From the NCBI GenBank assembly GCA_964576705.1, contig CAZNVI010000060.1:1-6167 (forward strand): DNA of 6,167 nt, given 5' to 3'. Below are positions 3,945-6,167 of this stretch, in pieces. Every line of letters begins with the position of its first letter. Within the stretch, counting starts at the first letter, position 1. The notes beneath the pieces are model-generated. The model saw only the letters and a program-made list of their open reading frames with translations. It made no database searches and was not told the DNA's origin. A program made the position numbers and the translations under genes. The stretch is from CAYMDS01 sp964576705 (GTDB taxonomy: Bacteria > Patescibacteriota > Microgenomatia > Levybacterales > UBA12049).

Positions 3945-6098
3945 TTATTTTTTCGGAGTAGGTGAGGGATTTACAGTTCCGGTTGGTGATGCAGCCGGTG
4001 TTATAGATGGGCCGTCGATAGGCGCTTGGGGATTACGTGTAGGAAGTACTGCTGGCGGTTGGTTCACTGATAAGCCATCTTCTTCCTCAGTCGGGGTAGG
4101 CTGGGGGGATGCTTGGGTAGTAGGTTCTGTCGCAGCTCCTGCTACCGATTGATCGCTGATTTTCTTCTTCAGTGCCTCTATTTCTGAAGTCATTTTATCT
4201 AATTCTGCTTTTTCTTTAACCACCATAGTTTTAACTGCTTCATAGACAGTTAGAGCCTGTGTGAGATTTCCTTTAGCTTCAAGCGCGTGCCCTGCATTAT
4301 AGTAAGCATTGGTATAGTCAGGCTTCAATCTTATAGCGATCTGGAATTGCCTTATGGCCTCATCCCAAAGTCCTAGTTGATAATAGATGCCTCCAAGATT
4401 AACGTACTGCTGTGGGTTTGAAGGATCTAATGTTATAGCTTGCTGATTGGTAAGAACTGCAAATTGGTCTGCGTTTTGTCCAAAGCCGATTAATGATCTG
4501 TATACGCCTGAGAGATTGTTCCAGTTAGCAGCAGATAAAGGCGAAATAGTGCTTGCTGAACGTCCTGTATTTATGGATTGTTGGATTAGGGTTAAGACGT
4601 TTTGCTGCACTGCCGCACTAGGAGATGATCCTTGAGGTGTTTGCTGTGCTAAGGAATTCGCTAAAGAGAGGTTAGTTTGGGAAAAAACCCTATGATATAC
4701 ATCGCGATACGGAAAGGCTTTTATAGCGTCTGCTTGAAGTCTGTAGGTTTCAGACCCGTTATTTTTAGATGCTGCGATGAGTGATTTTTGGAAGGTTATA
4801 TCCGAAATAGCAAACTTCGCGACATAATAATCAACGACACCTACAGCCGACAGAAGCAGGAGAATCATAAAAGCTGATATTATAGCGCTTTGTTTTCCTC
4901 TGGAATTGCCAGCATGTACATTTTCTGCGTTTACTCTCTCTCTGAATGCGATTAGGTGAAGGTCGATTTCTTCAAAACCAGGAGCTTCGGAAAACACTCT
5001 AACTATAGCGAATATTCCAAGGATAGCGAAAAAGAGGGTAACTATTAAAGGTGAAAATGGAATAATGAAGGCTGCGACTATGCCCATAATGAGAGGTAAG
5101 AACAATACCCGCTCTCTTACGATTCTAAGGACTATATATAAGAAGCTTATAACACCTAAGATACCGGTGGTAGCGAGAAGTTCTAAGACAAAGCTTGATG
5201 ATCGCAGGAAAGAAACTGCCCAAAGTGTGGTATCTGCATTATAGGAAGGCTGTTTAAATCTCGTAAAATCAGTAATAAATGTGCCATAGCCGCTTCCCAG
5301 TAAGAAGCTTTTGATAAGCCGTCCTGCGTCTTGAGATATTGCAGCAAAAGCTATTTGAAAACCAGAGCCGAAAGGCAGTAAGTAAGGAGCTTGAGAAGTC
5401 AAAAGATAAAATAGAGTTACGATAAATCCTGCTGTGATGATCAGAAATGAAATGGTGAAGATAAAATCAGTTCCTGAACTATTTTTCTCTGATTCAAGAG
5501 TCTGTTTATCGTTTAATCCAGAGAGAAAACGCATAGCGAAATATCCTGCGAGTGGTGCAACCATAACGAAATAAAGCGCCTGGTCAAGTAGGCTTCCTAT
5601 AGGAGTAAAACTCGGTGTTCTGGTATAAGCGAACGGAAGCGGATAAATTTTAAAGAATGCCAATATAGAAATAAACGCTGCGATAGTAGTGCCCAGTAGT
5701 AAAGAGCTCAAGATAAAAAGTAGTGCCTTTTCTGAGCGTACCGAATTGATGATTATATAAAAAAGAAGAGCTGCATACATGAATGGAATCGCTGCTATTA
5801 AAGAATCAAATTTATTTACTGAAAAGTATGCAGAAAATATAACTACCAGGGTGAAGATCACGACAGGTATGTCGAAAGGAGTTGTGCGGATTCTTATTTT
5901 TCCCTCTGCCACCATGCGTAATGACAAAGATATCATAGAGATTGTGATAATTACGGCAAGGAGTAAATGTTTAGGTAGCAAGAAAGCTTCAGTCATTTGA
6001 ATAGAAAAAAGAAGAGGAAGTGTGAATAAAAATACTCCTATAAGTATTAACGGGATTTGGGAGAACAAGTTAGATAACTCTTTTCGAGTATTGGACAT
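3945..6098 (-). CDS. O-antigen ligase/polymerase-like membrane protein with TPR domain and Pro/Thr-rich tail
   Basis: The 717-residue protein starts with about eleven predicted membrane helices (roughly 13-33, 41-62, 76-94, 99-118, 125-149, 169-190, 211-234, 302-324, 332-350, 351-368, 405-426). A large loop at about 235-300 carries LLGSGYGTFITDFTRFKQPS (266-285), the G.G.G.F pattern of the O-antigen ligase (WaaL/Wzy-like) domain. Such proteins join or polymerise glycan chains from a lipid carrier on the outer face of the membrane. After the last helix come TPR-like repeats at about 525-629 (clearest: YVNLGGIYYQLGLWDEAIRQFQ, 565-586), a charged coiled coil (625-650), and a Pro/Thr/Ser-rich tail (655-717) resembling a cell-wall spacer. 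The TPRs should be extracytoplasmic and may bind partner proteins. The ATG at 6098 is supported by TATAAT ending 7 nt before it; there is no Shine-Dalgarno. Acceptor and donor glycans are unknown. Confidence 0.85.
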   Translation of the reverse strand: MSNTRKELSNLFSQIPLILIGVFLFTLPLLFSIQMTEAFLLPKHLLLAVIITISMISLSLRMVAEGKIRIRTTPFDIPVVIFTLVVIFSAYFSVNKFDSLIAAIPFMYAALLFYIIINSVRSEKALLFILSSLLLGTTIAAFISILAFFKIYPLPFAYTRTPSFTPIGSLLDQALYFVMVAPLAGYFAMRFLSGLNDKQTLESEKNSSGTDFIFTISFLIITAGFIVTLFYLLTSQAPYLLPFGSGFQIAFAAISQDAGRLIKSFLLGSGYGTFITDFTRFKQPSYNADTTLWAVSFLRSSSFVLELLATTGILGVISFLYIVLRIVRERVLFLPLIMGIVAAFIIPFSPLIVTLFFAILGIFAIVRVFSEAPGFEEIDLHLIAFRERVNAENVHAGNSRGKQSAIISAFMILLLLSAVGVVDYYVAKFAISDITFQKSLIAASKNNGSETYRLQADAIKAFPYRDVYHRVFSQTNLSLANSLAQQTPQGSSPSAAVQQNVLTLIQQSINTGRSASTISPLSAANWNNLSGVYRSLIGFGQNADQFAVLTNQQAITLDPSNPQQYVNLGGIYYQLGLWDEAIRQFQIAIRLKPDYTNAYYNAGHALEAKGNLTQALTVYEAVKTMVVKEKAELDKMTSEIEALKKKISDQSVAGAATEPTTQASPQPTPTEEEDGLSVNQPPAVLPTRNPQAPIDGPSITPAASPTGTVNPSPTPKK

Positions 6099-6105
6099 AA
6101 GTAAG

Positions 6106-6144
6106 ATTATATTTACTGTATCAATTGTTGATGTATGGTGTCAA
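6106..6144 (-). promoter_or_regulatory. Promoter region of the O-antigen-ligase-like gene
   Basis: A perfect TATAAT (6111-6106) stands 7 nt before the ATG, which would give a leaderless mRNA, but no good -35 is spaced for it. Alternatively TTGACA (6144-6139), 18 bp and TACAGT (6120-6115) give a leader of about 10 nt. Both may be used. Confidence 0.5.
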
Positions 6145-6167
6145 GTATAAAGTTCGTAACCGCTCAC

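Noticed and set aside
4447..4635. 62-codon plus-strand frame within the O-antigen-ligase-like gene
   Set aside because: Antisense shadow of the TPR-region coding sequence; no motif and no start signals.
5779..6000. 73-codon plus-strand frame within the O-antigen-ligase-like gene
   Set aside because: Antisense shadow of the first membrane helices; no motif.

Overview
The window looks like a piece of a low-GC bacterial chromosome. The most likely source is a member of the Candidate Phyla Radiation (Patescibacteria, possibly the Microgenomates side). This is inferred from the protein types: a TrmB-like regulator, a four-helix-bundle (23S rRNA intervening-sequence type) protein, an excisionase-type HTH/PIN-like pair, and an O-antigen-ligase-like protein with TPRs and a Pro/Thr/Ser-rich tail. 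The near absence of Shine-Dalgarno sites ahead of the main genes fits too. No rRNA, tRNA or marker gene is present, so the placement is tentative. The standard genetic code appears to be used.

Layout. Positions 1-682 (minus) hold the N-terminal part of a TrmB-family regulator that runs off the left edge. It is divergent from an EamA/DMT transporter (722-1600, plus) across only 39 bp. Two interlocked sigma70-type promoters fit in that gap, and both appear to give leaderless mRNAs. Between the convergent ends at 1600 and 1713 lies an AT-rich inverted repeat. Positions 1713-2881 (minus) hold three genes in a row: an excisionase-type HTH protein (2881-2591), a four-helix-bundle protein (2557-2165) and a PIN-like protein (2132-1713). 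The HTH and PIN-like genes resemble an antitoxin/toxin pair. The four-helix-bundle gene sits between them, flanked by inverted arrays of degenerate 7-bp repeats (2555-2589 and 2141-2175), as if a cassette had inserted between the partners. The PIN-like protein appears to lack several of its metal-binding acidic residues.

Positions 2882-3123 form a dense regulatory region. It has four copies of TATRCAA spaced exactly 10 bp apart, GTGAAAA half-sites spaced 20 bp apart, candidate promoters in both directions, and a 10-bp GC-rich hairpin just ahead of a small plus-strand gene. That gene (3124-3318) encodes a 64-residue protein with a CxxC...HGxCxxH putative zinc site. From 3319 to 3944 there is no convincing large gene. 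Instead there are four successive hairpins (3368-3553), a 19-codon ORF behind a strong Shine-Dalgarno-like sequence (3593-3652), an inverted array of degenerate 8-bp repeats (3729-3807), and a very AT-rich stretch.

The right third (3945-6098, minus) is one large membrane protein: an O-antigen ligase/polymerase-like domain followed by TPRs and a Pro/Thr/Ser-rich tail. It probably acts in cell-surface glycan assembly.

The most notable signals are the gene-bearing inverted heptad array (2141-2589), the gene-less inverted octad array of the same design (3729-3807), and the helically phased repeats upstream of the HTH gene. Together they suggest a family of small mobile or hairpin-forming elements in this region. 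That is inference and needs comparative genomics to test.
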